The notes: generated from the letters alone by a model not told the origin. A stretch of 32,865 nucleotides of DNA from Cytophagales bacterium (GCA_013298865.1 JAAFJL010000044.1:1-32865); one strand, 5' to 3'; counted from the first letter of the stretch, positions 16,814 through 25,964 are shown. Numbers and translations: made by a program.

Positions 16814-17717
16814 AATTTTAGCTTTCCAGACTGCTTTATTGTTGATATTATTTTGTTCAAATTTAATGATGGCACAGATGAAAGAAATGCCTTTGTATCC
16901 GAATGGAATTCCAAATTCTAAACCAATAAAAAATACGGAGAAATCCGAAATGAGTGGGGGAATACAAATTATCAGTAATATCACTGTTCCTACTTTAACA
17001 GCCTATCCAGCACCGAAAGATAAAGCGAATGGAAAAGCCGTTTTGATTTGTCCAGGCGGAGGCTATTGGATTGTAGCAGCGAGTCATGAAGGGGCAGATG
17101 TTGCCAAAGAGTTCAATAAAATGGGCGTAACTGCATTTGTTTTGAAATACAGAATTCCAAATTCAGAAGCACAAATTGATAAATCTATTGCTCCATTAGA
17201 GGATGTTCAACACGCTTTACGGACAATCAGAAAAGATGCGATTAAATACGGAATCAATCCAAATAAATTGGGGGTTATGGGTTTTTCAGCAGGAGGACAT
17301 TTAGCAGCAACTGCTTCTACACATTTTTTAAAACCAGTCGGTGAATTAGCAGATGATACCAATGTTCGTCCAGATTTTTCAATTTTAGTCTATCCAGTTA
17401 TTTCTTTCAAAAGTTTCGGACACAAAGGTTCAGCAGACCAATTAATTGGCAAAAACCCTACTGATGCTATGATAGAGCTATATTCTAATGAAACACAAGT
17501 AACAAAAGAGACTCCGCCTGCAATACTCATTCACGCTGGAGATGACGAAGCAGTGCCCGTGAAAAATTCCTTAGCTTATTATGAGGCTTGTCAGAAAAAT
17601 GGAGTTTTAGCTGAATTACACATCTATCCAAAAGGAGGACATGGTTTTGGCATGAACAACAAAACAACCAATGACAAATGGATGGACAGAGTAAAGAATT
17701 GGATAGAAAAACAGTAG
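16803..17717 (+). CDS. Secreted alpha/beta hydrolase (esterase-like)
   Basis: 304 residues. A signal peptide ends near MMAQ (about residue 25). The alpha/beta-hydrolase fold shows the oxyanion motif PGGGY, the nucleophile elbow GFSAGG (Ser162), the acid in HAGDDEAVP (Asp248 likely) and the catalytic GGHGFG (His280). This pattern matches BD-FAE/acetylxylan-esterase-like enzymes that deacylate sugars or short esters in the periplasm. The start overlaps the transporter gene, so the two are probably co-transcribed. The stop codon lies inside a palindromic repeat. Confidence 0.85.
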   Translation: MNRKILAFQTALLLILFCSNLMMAQMKEMPLYPNGIPNSKPIKNTEKSEMSGGIQIISNITVPTLTAYPAPKDKANGKAVLICPGGGYWIVAASHEGADVAKEFNKMGVTAFVLKYRIPNSEAQIDKSIAPLEDVQHALRTIRKDAIKYGINPNKLGVMGFSAGGHLAATASTHFLKPVGELADDTNVRPDFSILVYPVISFKSFGHKGSADQLIGKNPTDAMIELYSNETQVTKETPPAILIHAGDDEAVPVKNSLAYYEACQKNGVLAELHIYPKGGHGFGMNNKTTNDKWMDRVKNWIEKQ

Positions 17718-17889
17718 AGACGTTCCATGAAACGTCTTCACGGGCAAATTTTCGATGAAACGTCTTCACCAGTAATTTTCAGACAAATCAATTTATAAAA
17801 TAATAAAGACGTTCCACGGGTTGACGTTTTTACGGAAGACGTTTAATAAGAGGAATTTCGTCGGAAGACGTTTCATGAAACGTCTCTAC
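17714..17889. mobile_element. Palindromic MITE-like repeat (AGACGTTTCATGAAACGTCT family)
   Basis: The ends are inverted copies of about 25 bp: GTAGAGACGTTCCATGAAACG at 17714 and the reverse complement ending at 17889, with one mismatch. Each end is itself a near-perfect palindrome, AGACGTTTCATGAAACGTCT. Degenerate internal copies of the GACGTTT/AAACGTC half-sites fill the middle (near 17750, 17805, 17825 and 17838). The left end supplies the TAG stop of the hydrolase gene; the right end lies 13 bp before the next gene. Confidence 0.7.
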
Positions 17890-17902
17890 TAAAAAAAATA
17901 TC

Positions 17903-19081
17903 GTGCTAAACAAACAAACAGCGTTTATCAATCACTTACAAGAAAGTTTTGCAGAAAAGACTTTTTTGAAATTGACCTTGAGTAATTATCACGGTAAAGA
18001 ACCTGATTGGAAAAATATTTATGTCAGACAGATTTTGATTAAAAATAACCTCCATCTTTCTTTCACTTTTCGTAGAAAAACAAATGATTTTGTAAAGAAT
18101 TTTTCTGTTGAAGAAGGCTTACAAAAAATCTTTCAATTTATCGAAAATGATTTCAAAGTTATAACGCTTTTTACAACAAATAATGACATTGTTTTAGAGC
18201 AAAATAAACAGAATGCGACACTGAAAATTTTGAAACCTACGACAAAATCTGAGGTTTCGTTGGAACATAATAAAGAAAAACAAAGACTAATTAAGCCCGA
18301 TTCAAAAGGCGGATATTTACATGATTTAAAAATTACTGATGCTGAAGGAAATGTCTTCAAAAATGCACAAGATAAATACAAACAAATCAATCATTATGTC
18401 GAAATTTTGAGTTCATTAATCAAGGAAATCCCCAATGAAAAACTCAAAAAAGTTGCCGATATGGGTTCTGGGAAGGGATATTTAACTTTTGCACTGTACG
18501 ATTATCTGAAAAATACACTCGGAATAAATACAGAAGTGGTAGGAGTGGAGTACCGAGAAGATTTGGTAAAACTTTGTAATCAGATTGCACAGAATGCTCA
18601 TTTTGAAGGACTGAAGTTTACACAGGGAACAATAGAAAACTACGAAAACAGCAATATTAATCTATTGATTGCCCTTCATGCCTGTGATACAGCGACTGAC
18701 GATGCCATTGCAAAAGGAATAAATGCGAATGCAGATTTAATTGTGGTTGCCCCGTGTTGTCACAAACAAATTAGGCGAGAAATGGAGAAAAATAAAGCCC
18801 AAAACGAAGTAGATTTTTTAGTAAAATATGGTGTATTTTTAGAAAGACAAGCTGAGATGGTAACTGATGGGATTAGGGCTTTAATTTTGGAATATTTTGG
18901 CTATAAAACCAAAGTTTTTGAATTTATTTCTGATGCCCATACGCCCAAAAATGTGATGATTGTAGGAATAAAAAATGAACATAAAACGATAAAAAATCCT
19001 GAAATTTTAGCCAAGATTGAAGCCTCAAAGCAATACTTTGGCATTGGGTATCACCATTTAGAACGAATCATGTTATTGTAG
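17903..19081 (+). CDS. SAM-dependent methyltransferase (Methyltransf_32/METTL25-like)
   Basis: 392 residues from GTG 17903. The C-terminal half is a class I methyltransferase: motif I VADMGSGKGYL (from 184), acidic motif II VGVEYRED, the signature ALHACDTATDDAI, and APCCHKQ (283-289), typical of the Methyltransf_32 domain. The N-terminal ~150 residues are a family-specific domain with KPDSKGGYLHDLKITDAEGN. The two adjacent Cys and the His in PCCHK may take part in catalysis or metal binding. The substrate is unknown, possibly RNA or ribosome related. The palindromic element directly before the start means either read-through from the hydrolase gene or a promoter inside the repeat. Confidence 0.82.
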   Translation: MLNKQTAFINHLQESFAEKTFLKLTLSNYHGKEPDWKNIYVRQILIKNNLHLSFTFRRKTNDFVKNFSVEEGLQKIFQFIENDFKVITLFTTNNDIVLEQNKQNATLKILKPTTKSEVSLEHNKEKQRLIKPDSKGGYLHDLKITDAEGNVFKNAQDKYKQINHYVEILSSLIKEIPNEKLKKVADMGSGKGYLTFALYDYLKNTLGINTEVVGVEYREDLVKLCNQIAQNAHFEGLKFTQGTIENYENSNINLLIALHACDTATDDAIAKGINANADLIVVAPCCHKQIRREMEKNKAQNEVDFLVKYGVFLERQAEMVTDGIRALILEYFGYKTKVFEFISDAHTPKNVMIVGIKNEHKTIKNPEILAKIEASKQYFGIGYHHLERIMLL

Positions 19082-19085
19082 TTTT

Positions 19086-19147
19086 TGTAGCACAGGAATC
19101 TTTTCCCGTGAATCAGACGAAGATGAACGGGAATGGATTCTTGTAGT
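19086..19147. repeat. Hairpin-forming intergenic repeat
   Basis: GGAATCTTTTCCCGTGAA and the downstream TGAACGGGAATGGATTC pair imperfectly, with outer TGTAG copies at 19087 and 19142. It begins directly after the methyltransferase stop and could end its transcript. It looks like another degenerate palindromic repeat family. Confidence 0.55.
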
Positions 19148-19201
19148 TCGAGTGATACAACATTTCCAAGTTAACGAATTTCCAAATTTTCAAATTAATT
19201 T

Positions 19202-20491
19202 ATGAAATATCAACCAATTAATAATCAGTTATTTATACAAAACCGTAAGAATTTTACGGATGCCTTAAAGCCTAAATCATTGGCAATTTTCAATTCAAAT
19301 GACATCATGCCTACCAATGCTGATGGTACAATGGGTTTTAGACAAAATGCTGATTTATTTTATCTTTCGGGGATTGATCAAGAGGAGAGCATTTTAGTAC
19401 TTTTTCCAGATTGTCCAGACCCAAAGCATAGAGAAATCCTTTTTATCAGAGAAACCTCAGAGCATATTGCCATTTGGGAAGGCTATAAATATACCATTGA
19501 ACACGCCAGAGAAGTTTCTGGAATTAAGACCATCTATTGGACAAAAAATTTTGATTCAATCTTGAAAGTCATTGGTTTTGAGGCAGATAATCTCTACTTG
19601 AATACCAACGAACATTTCAGGAGTTCTTCGGAAGTGCAAACTCGTGATGCGAAATTTATCCTACAAATGCAGCAACTTTTCCCATTGCATAAATATGAAC
19701 GTTCTGCTTTGATTATGCACAAAATCAGGACGGTGAAAAATGCTATTGAGGTTGATTTGCTTAGAGAAGCCGTGCGAATAACAGAATTAGGTTTCAGAAG
19801 GGTTCTTGGTTTTGTGAAACCTGATGTTCAAGAATATGAAATTGAAGCAGAATTTATTCATGAATTTACTCGAAATCGGTCTAAAGGTTTTGCTTATACG
19901 CCCATCATTGCGTCTGGAGAAAATGCAATTGTTTTGCATTATATTGAAAACAGTCGCCCATGCAAAAGTGGTGATGTAATTTTGTTGGATGTTGCAGCAG
20001 AATATGCTAATTACAATGCAGATTTGACACGCTCAATTCCTGTAAGTGGGCGTTTTACGAAAAGACAGAAGGATGTTTATAATGCTGTTTTGCGAGCAAT
20101 GAGATTTGGAAATAGCATTATGAATCCTGGGATTTTGTGGGAAGATTACCAAAAAGAGTGCGAGAAATTCATTGAATCTGAGTTAATAGGATTAGGGCTT
20201 TTGGATAAAACGGATATAAAAAATCAGAATCCAGACCAACCGCTTTTGAAAAAATACTTCATGCACGGAATGTCGCACCACTTAGGGATAGATGTACACG
20301 ATGTTTGGAACAAATATCGTCCTTTTGAGGCTGGTAATGTTTTTACGATTGAACCAGGGATTTATATTAAAGAGGAGGGTTTAGGAATTCGTTTAGAAAA
20401 CAATGTGCTAATCACCGAAAATGGAAATATTGATTTGATGGCAAATATTCCAATTGAGGTTGAGGAAATTGAAGATTTAATGCAAAAATAA
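19202..20491 (+). CDS. pepP: Xaa-Pro aminopeptidase (aminopeptidase P, M24B)
   Basis: 429 residues. The N-terminal AMP_N domain (about 1-150) contains NADLFYLSGIDQEESILVL. The pita-bread catalytic domain has all five dinuclear-metal ligands: Asp263 (ILLDVAAE), Asp274 (NADLTRSIP), His359 (GMSHHLGIDVHD), Glu384 (TIEPGIYI) and Glu399 (RLENNVLIT). The enzyme removes N-terminal residues preceding proline. It has no signal peptide, so it is cytoplasmic. Its TAA shares one base with the ATG of the following gene, indicating translational coupling. Confidence 0.92.
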   Translation: MKYQPINNQLFIQNRKNFTDALKPKSLAIFNSNDIMPTNADGTMGFRQNADLFYLSGIDQEESILVLFPDCPDPKHREILFIRETSEHIAIWEGYKYTIEHAREVSGIKTIYWTKNFDSILKVIGFEADNLYLNTNEHFRSSSEVQTRDAKFILQMQQLFPLHKYERSALIMHKIRTVKNAIEVDLLREAVRITELGFRRVLGFVKPDVQEYEIEAEFIHEFTRNRSKGFAYTPIIASGENAIVLHYIENSRPCKSGDVILLDVAAEYANYNADLTRSIPVSGRFTKRQKDVYNAVLRAMRFGNSIMNPGILWEDYQKECEKFIESELIGLGLLDKTDIKNQNPDQPLLKKYFMHGMSHHLGIDVHDVWNKYRPFEAGNVFTIEPGIYIKEEGLGIRLENNVLITENGNIDLMANIPIEVEEIEDLMQK

Positions 20492-21738
20492 TGATAGAAA
20501 ACCCAATAAGCCCAAGCCCACTAATCACGAATGATGCCGTAGTTTTTGGAATATTATTAGCTATTCTGACACTGACATTTTATACATCATCCTTGAAATC
20601 GAAGTTTTGGGAACGATTTTATACATTTTTTCCAACGATTTTGGTATGCTATTTTGTTCCAGGCTTGCTCAATTCGTATGGAGTTATTTCTGCTGAAACT
20701 TCTCAATTAGATGAATTTGCATCAAAGTATTTATTGCCAGCCTGTTTGGTATATTTTACGATAAATATTGATTTTGTTGCCTTGAAAAAATTAGGAGGAA
20801 AAGCAGTTTTGGTTTTCCTTGCAGGGTCTTTGGGCGTGATGGTAGGCGGACCATTATCGCTTTGGATAGTAAAACAAATTAGTCCAGAAGCTGTTTCTGG
20901 TGAAATGTGGCGGGGTTTGGCAACCATTGCAGGTAGTTGGATAGGTGGAAGTGCAAACCAAACGGCATTGAAAGAAGTTTTTGCTCCGAGTGGAGAAATA
21001 TTCTCCAAAGCCATTGCCGTTGATGTAATTAGTGCTGAATTATGGTTGGCAATTTTGTTATATGGCGTCGGTAAAACTGCCAGTATTGACAAGTGGTTAA
21101 AAGCAGATGAAACGATTTTTTTAGAAGTAAAAGAGCGAATTGAAAATCAGAAAACTGAGTCCAAAGTACCCACCATGTACGATTATCTTCTGATGTTGTT
21201 AATTGGTTTTGGTACTTGTGGAATTGCAGTACAAATGGCAGATTGGATAGTGCCTTTTATCAAAGAAAATTATCCAGAACTCAAAAAATATAGCCTAACT
21301 TCAACTTCATTTTGGGTCATTTCCTTATCCACTGCCATCGGTTTACTGTTATCACAGACCAAAGCCAAGCGAATAGAAACAACTGGGTCAACAACTTTAG
21401 GTAGTTTATTACTATTTATTTTAATAGCGACAATCGGGATGCAGATGAACATTTCTTCTGTTTTTGATGCTCCGATATTATTTTTAGTAGGATTGATTTG
21501 GATTTCAACTCATGCAATTTTTACTATCGTAGCAGCTCGATTATTGAAAGCTCCTTACTTTTTTGCTGCTGTTGGTTCGCAAGCAAACGTGGGCGGAGCG
21601 GCATCAGCATCCGTGATTGCAGCAGCTTTTCATCCTGCATTGGCATCAGTGGGAGTACTTTTAGCAATTTTAGGCTATGCAATTGGTACTTATTTAGGTT
21701 ATCTTACAGGTTTGATGATGCAATGGGTAGCTGTTTAA
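20491..21738 (+). CDS. DUF819 family integral membrane protein
   Basis: 415 residues, mostly hydrophobic, about ten or more membrane helices. Recognisable blocks are FFPTILVCYFVPGLLNSYGVI, the Gly-rich GSWIGGSANQTALKEVF and its C-terminal counterpart VGSQANVGGAASASVIAAAF. The two SANQ/SQAN-type repeats suggest internal symmetry as in secondary transporters. The family is a putative transporter of unknown substrate. It is coupled to the aminopeptidase gene (1-bp overlap), which may hint at peptide or amino-acid metabolism. Confidence 0.85.
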   Translation: MIENPISPSPLITNDAVVFGILLAILTLTFYTSSLKSKFWERFYTFFPTILVCYFVPGLLNSYGVISAETSQLDEFASKYLLPACLVYFTINIDFVALKKLGGKAVLVFLAGSLGVMVGGPLSLWIVKQISPEAVSGEMWRGLATIAGSWIGGSANQTALKEVFAPSGEIFSKAIAVDVISAELWLAILLYGVGKTASIDKWLKADETIFLEVKERIENQKTESKVPTMYDYLLMLLIGFGTCGIAVQMADWIVPFIKENYPELKKYSLTSTSFWVISLSTAIGLLLSQTKAKRIETTGSTTLGSLLLFILIATIGMQMNISSVFDAPILFLVGLIWISTHAIFTIVAARLLKAPYFFAAVGSQANVGGAASASVIAAAFHPALASVGVLLAILGYAIGTYLGYLTGLMMQWVAV

Positions 21739-21875
21739 TTTCGATTTTCGATGATTGAAGTTCGTTTTTTGTGGAGAAAATATTATGGGTTTAAATCAAA
21801 ACTGCTTGTATCTATTTGATTTTCAGAAATTTGTAATTTAAGCTAAGTCTTGCGTTATTATTTTAGAACTTATTT

Positions 21876-23840
21876 ATGATGAAATTTAATATATCATTTT
21901 TGCCTTTTATCTTTTTATCTTCCGTGATTTTTGCTCAACCGCCCTCCAAAATCACTCCTGACTATTATCCACAAGGATATTTTTTATTTCCGATTAATCC
22001 TGGGCAACAAAATTTTTTAGCAGGTGGAATGGGAGAGATGCGTCCAGATCATTTTCATGCAGGTTTAGACATCAAAACACAAGGGAAAGAAAATTTACCC
22101 GTTTTGGCATCTGCCGAAGGTTATATTTCTAAAGTAGCTGTAATGACGCACGGATATGGGAATGTGATTTTTATAAAACATCCTAATGGTTTCACTACGG
22201 TTTATGGTCACCTAAAAGAATTTTCCGAGCCATTGGCGAGCTATGTGAGGCAAAAAAGATTAGAAACTCACACATTCGAGATAAAACTTGATTTAGAATC
22301 CAACCAATTTCCTGTAGTTCGTGGACAAACAATTGCGATGTCAGGCAATACTGGTGGTTCAGTTGGACCACATTTGCATTTCGAAATCAGAGATAAATAT
22401 GAAAATTTGATGAATCCATTATTGTTCGGTTTTACAGAAATTGTAGATAACTTATCTCCAATTTTTAAGCAAATTACCATTGTACCACTTTCAATCAATA
22501 CTCGAATTGACGGCGAGTTTGCCAGGAAAACATTTTATGCAAAACAACAACCAGATGGTAAGTTTTTAATACCTCAAACGATTTCAATTATTGGTGAAAT
22601 TGGACTTGAAATGGACGCTGTCGATAAAATGAATTATACTCATAATACCTCTGGAATTAGCTGTACGGAGGTTTTTGTGAATGATGAAGAAGTTTTTTAT
22701 AATAGTTTGAACACTTTCCCGAACAACCTTCAACATGATTTTAATGTTTTTGAAGACTATGCCAATGAGCAACAAAAAAATCAAAGAATTCAAAAATTAT
22801 TTGTTGAAGATGGCAATAGATTACCCATTTATCGCTCTAAATCTGCTGGTAAAATCTTAATCGAAGAAGGTAAAATTTATGCACTAAAAATTAAAGTTTA
22901 TGACCATAAAGAAAATGCTAATGAGTTGGTTTTTAGTATTTTGGGACAAAAACCATCAAATAGCACTATTGCATCAACAAGTACTCAACCTACCGAAATA
23001 CAAAGTTTTTTAGAGAATAATGTTTTGGGTATAAAAGTGAAGAACCTAAAAAGTGTAAACTCTCTTTTAGAAATTACCTTGTCTGATGGGAAAAAACAAT
23101 TATTGCCGATTGCCTATTCTAAAGGAAATGAATCATTTTACTTGTGGGATTTACGAAAAGGATTGCCAATTTTAGCAACAATTGATGGGGCTGTTCTTGA
23201 TTTTGCATTTCGGAAAACCATTTTTCCCAACCAAGAAAGTACTTTTGAGAGTAAAAATCTGAAAGTGGATTTCTCAAGGGAATCCTTGTACGATACGCTA
23301 TTTTTTGAAACAAGTACCAATAAAAACGTCATCAATATTGGTAGTAGTTCAGTTCCTTTGAAGGGAAAAATTAATGTAAAATTCTCTTTGAGTGATTCAA
23401 TTCCGCCAAAAGAAAAAACAAGTTTTTATAGCGTTAAAAATTCAGAAAAAAATTTCCTAAAAAGTACTTGGACAGGGAAAAATATAAATTTTAGTACTGA
23501 AAAATTTGGAATATTTGAAATGCTTACAGACTCAATTCCGCCAGTTATTAGACTTTTGGAAGCAAATAAAAATTATGTCCTACTAAATATAAAAGATGAA
23601 TTGTCTGGAATAGACCAATTTAGGGGCTACTTAAATGAAAAACCAGTACTTTTGGAGTATGATTACAAAAGCTCAAAAATTTGGCTTTTAAAACCAGATT
23701 TGAATCAGCCTTTGTTGGGTAAACTAAAAATGGAAGTGTTTGATAATCAGGGGAATAAAGAAATTTTTGAAAAGGAATTAACCGAAAATTTTCCTGTAAT
23801 TCACACTTTTAAAACTAAAAAAATGCCTAAACGAAAGTGA
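21876..23840 (+). CDS. Secreted M23-family metallopeptidase
   Basis: 654 residues with a signal peptide ending at VIFAQ. The M23/LytM domain is N-terminal (about 45-190): DHFHAGLDI supplies the zinc His and Asp, YGHLKEF follows, and GPHLHFEIRD carries the HxH motif. Active-site residues are therefore complete. The ~450 C-terminal residues are beta-rich, Ig-like in appearance and not recognised. M23 enzymes cut peptide cross-links in peptidoglycan or act as activators of other hydrolases. The 137-bp upstream gap shows no repeat. Confidence 0.88.
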   Translation: MMKFNISFLPFIFLSSVIFAQPPSKITPDYYPQGYFLFPINPGQQNFLAGGMGEMRPDHFHAGLDIKTQGKENLPVLASAEGYISKVAVMTHGYGNVIFIKHPNGFTTVYGHLKEFSEPLASYVRQKRLETHTFEIKLDLESNQFPVVRGQTIAMSGNTGGSVGPHLHFEIRDKYENLMNPLLFGFTEIVDNLSPIFKQITIVPLSINTRIDGEFARKTFYAKQQPDGKFLIPQTISIIGEIGLEMDAVDKMNYTHNTSGISCTEVFVNDEEVFYNSLNTFPNNLQHDFNVFEDYANEQQKNQRIQKLFVEDGNRLPIYRSKSAGKILIEEGKIYALKIKVYDHKENANELVFSILGQKPSNSTIASTSTQPTEIQSFLENNVLGIKVKNLKSVNSLLEITLSDGKKQLLPIAYSKGNESFYLWDLRKGLPILATIDGAVLDFAFRKTIFPNQESTFESKNLKVDFSRESLYDTLFFETSTNKNVINIGSSSVPLKGKINVKFSLSDSIPPKEKTSFYSVKNSEKNFLKSTWTGKNINFSTEKFGIFEMLTDSIPPVIRLLEANKNYVLLNIKDELSGIDQFRGYLNEKPVLLEYDYKSSKIWLLKPDLNQPLLGKLKMEVFDNQGNKEIFEKELTENFPVIHTFKTKKMPKRK

Positions 23841-23927
23841 AATTTGAAATAAATTTAATCATTAGAAAACCCATTCAGTTCGATAACATAATTGAGTGGT
23901 TATCCTTTAAAATAATTCTTAAAAACT

Positions 23928-24377
23928 ATGGCACTCAATATTGGCGACAAAGCCCCTTCTTTTGAACAGAAAGACCAAAATGGGAATATCCTAAAACTAT
24001 CAGATTTCTCAGGAAAAAAAGTAGTACTTTATTTTTACCCAAAAGACGACACCCCAGGTTGTACAGCCCAAGCGTGTAATTTGAATGAAAATTTGCCTTC
24101 TCTAAACGCAAAAGGCTTTGAGATTATAGGTGTAAGCGTTGATGGCGAAAAAGCACATCAAAAATTCATTAAGAAATATGATTTGAAGTTTACTTTGCTT
24201 TCAGATGAAGACCATCAAATGGTCGAGGCTTATGGAGTTTGGGTAGAAAAATCAATGTATGGTAAAACGTATATGGGAACAGCCAGAACCACATTTTTGA
24301 TAAATGAAGAAGGAATTATTACTGACATCATCTCAAAAGTTGATACCAAAAACCATACAGTACAAATTTTGGCTTAA
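23928..24377 (+). CDS. bcp: Thioredoxin-dependent peroxiredoxin (Bcp/PrxQ type)
   Basis: 149 residues, the usual length. The peroxidatic Cys45 is in DDTPGCTAQAC, and the resolving Cys50 is five residues later, the atypical 2-Cys arrangement of Bcp. Other conserved parts are GDKAPSFEQKDQNG, VVLYFYPKD and GTARTTFLINEEGII. It reduces hydrogen peroxide and organic hydroperoxides in the cytoplasm using thioredoxin. A small gene follows after 22 bp, probably in the same transcript. Confidence 0.93.
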   Translation: MALNIGDKAPSFEQKDQNGNILKLSDFSGKKVVLYFYPKDDTPGCTAQACNLNENLPSLNAKGFEIIGVSVDGEKAHQKFIKKYDLKFTLLSDEDHQMVEAYGVWVEKSMYGKTYMGTARTTFLINEEGIITDIISKVDTKNHTVQILA

Positions 24378-24399
24378 ATTTGTGTAAAAAAATAGAGAT

Positions 24400-24582
24400 A
24401 TGGAAAATGTAAATGAAACAAGAAATGTAGATGAAATTATCCATCGCTTAATTGCTGACAAATTAGACATGGAACGTCAGGCACGAGAGGATTTTAAAAA
24501 ACCTCATGTTCAAGAAGCGTTTAAACGTTTAAGAGAAAGAAATAAACAAAATGGAAATAAATTTCAGCCCTTAGAATTTTGA
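24400..24582 (+). CDS. Small helical protein of unknown function
   Basis: 60 residues, highly charged (Arg, Glu, Lys, Asp), no signal peptide or membrane segment. It is predicted by eye to be nearly all helix (DEIIHRLIADKLDMERQAREDFKK...EAFKRLRERN). It overlaps the beginning of the DUF6169-like frame and lies 22 bp after bcp. The gene could be the small partner of the downstream protein, for example an antitoxin-like or regulatory subunit; nothing in the sequence proves this. Possibly it and the next frame were once linked by a frameshift. Confidence 0.55.
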   Translation: MENVNETRNVDEIIHRLIADKLDMERQAREDFKKPHVQEAFKRLRERNKQNGNKFQPLEF

Positions 24583-25060
24583 AAAAATAGATTCAGACGA
24601 GCAAAGCTATTTATTTGAGACAGATTTTGATCTTGCGTACGAGATTATTTTTAAACCAACTCCGTACCTTTTCTCACCAGATAAGCCATATTCAAAAAAT
24701 ACTTATGAGTTTTCAATAATTGTTATTGAAAACCCTAAACACTCATCTCCTCCATTTGATAACAGAATTGGAAGTACGATTGCCAAAATATTTGATGAAT
24801 TTTATAAAATTAATGGAAATACCGTAAGCCTTTATATTTGTGCTTCTCATGACAACAGACAAAAGGTACGATATAGAAAATTTAATAGTTGGTTTACAAC
24901 TTTCAATTCAAGCAAATACTTTAAAATAGATGCAACTTTAAAAGATTTGAAAAATAATGAATTTCCAATATCCATAATTCTTTCTACAGAAAATCCTTAC
25001 AGAAAATTAATAAGTAATGATTTTTATGATGTAATTGACAACTTTCAAAATAACAAATAA
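24575..25060 (+). CDS. DUF6169-like protein, open frame without a canonical start codon
   Basis: A continuous frame runs from 24575 to a TAA at 25058-25060 (161 codons) and contains no ATG and no early TTG or GTG. The translation is protein-like: SYLFETDFDLAYEIIF, PPFDNRIGSTIAKIFDEF, VSLYICASHDNRQKV, RKFNSWF and ENPYRKLI, which resemble the DUF6169 family of Bacteroidota. At 24579-24587 the sequence reads TTG followed by six A. One more A would give TTG-AAA-AAA-ATA-GAT and place a start that overlaps the upstream TGA (TTGA), a usual coupling geometry. The likely cause is a one-base loss in the A-tract, a sequencing error, or slippage. Confidence 0.65.
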   Translation, partial: NFEKIDSDEQSYLFETDFDLAYEIIFKPTPYLFSPDKPYSKNTYEFSIIVIENPKHSSPPFDNRIGSTIAKIFDEFYKINGNTVSLYICASHDNRQKVRYRKFNSWFTTFNSSKYFKIDATLKDLKNNEFPISIILSTENPYRKLISNDFYDVIDNFQNNK

Positions 25061-25087
25061 CCGATTCTTAATAATCAATTATATATA

Positions 25088-25948
25088 ATGCAAATTACTG
25101 AATTACAGAACGTTGCGTCCCAAGTGAGACGTGATATTGTCAGACAAGTACACGCTTGTCAGTCTGGTCACCCTGGAGGATCTTTGGGATGTACCGATTT
25201 ATTAGTAGGTTTATATTTCGACCAAATGACCCAAAAAACTAATGCGGATGGTACAAAACCATTTGATATGAACGGTATCGGAGAAGATCTTTTCTTCCTT
25301 TCAAACGGGCATATTTCTCCTGTGTTATATTCGGTATTGGCACGTTCTGGATACTTTCCTGTTGCTGAATTGGCAACTTTTCGTAAACTTAATTCTCGTT
25401 TGCAAGGACACCCGACAACCCACGAACATTTAGACGGTATCAGAATTGCTTCTGGTTCATTAGGACAAGGTCTTTCTGTGGCAATTGGTGCTGCAATGGC
25501 TAAAAAACTAAATGGAGACAATGGAATTGTTTATTGTTTAATGGGAGATGGAGAGCAACAAGAAGGACAAGTTTGGGAAGCAGCAATGTTTGCTCCACAT
25601 AACAAAATAGATAATCTAATTGCAATAGTTGATTATAATGGTCAACAAATTGATGGACCAACAGATAAAGTATTGTCTAACAGAGATTTAGCTGCAAAAT
25701 ACGAGGTATTCGGTTGGAAAGTTTTGAACTTAGCCAAAGGTAATGACATGGAATCTGTAATTGAAACTTTGAAAGAAGCACGTTCATTGACAGGGCAGGG
25801 AATTCCAGTTATGATAATGATGGTGACTGAAATGGGAGCAGGAGTTGATTACATGATGGGGACTCACAAATGGCACGGTACTGCACCAAACGACGAACAA
25901 TTAGCGGCAGCATTAGCACAATTACCAGAGACTTTGGGAGATTATTAA
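25088..25948 (+). CDS. Transketolase, N-terminal (thiamine-diphosphate binding) subunit
   Basis: 286 residues corresponding to the first third to half of transketolase. Motifs: GHPGGSLGCTDLLVGLYFD, FFLSNGHISPVLYSVLARSG, LQGHPTTHEHLDGIRIASGSLGQGLSVAIGAAMAKK, and the ThDP/Mg motif GDGEQQEGQVWEAAMFAPHNKIDNLIAIVDYNGQQIDG. It ends naturally at the domain boundary, with a stop and a 16-bp gap to the second subunit; this is a genuine split form, not a broken gene. The pair transfers two-carbon units in the non-oxidative pentose-phosphate pathway. Confidence 0.92.
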   Translation: MQITELQNVASQVRRDIVRQVHACQSGHPGGSLGCTDLLVGLYFDQMTQKTNADGTKPFDMNGIGEDLFFLSNGHISPVLYSVLARSGYFPVAELATFRKLNSRLQGHPTTHEHLDGIRIASGSLGQGLSVAIGAAMAKKLNGDNGIVYCLMGDGEQQEGQVWEAAMFAPHNKIDNLIAIVDYNGQQIDGPTDKVLSNRDLAAKYEVFGWKVLNLAKGNDMESVIETLKEARSLTGQGIPVMIMMVTEMGAGVDYMMGTHKWHGTAPNDEQLAAALAQLPETLGDY

Positions 25949-25964
25949 TTTTTAGAAAATCAAG

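Noticed and set aside
17527..17769. 80-residue minus-strand frame across the end of the hydrolase gene
   Set aside because: It is opposite the catalytic end of the hydrolase and runs into the palindromic repeat; a shadow.
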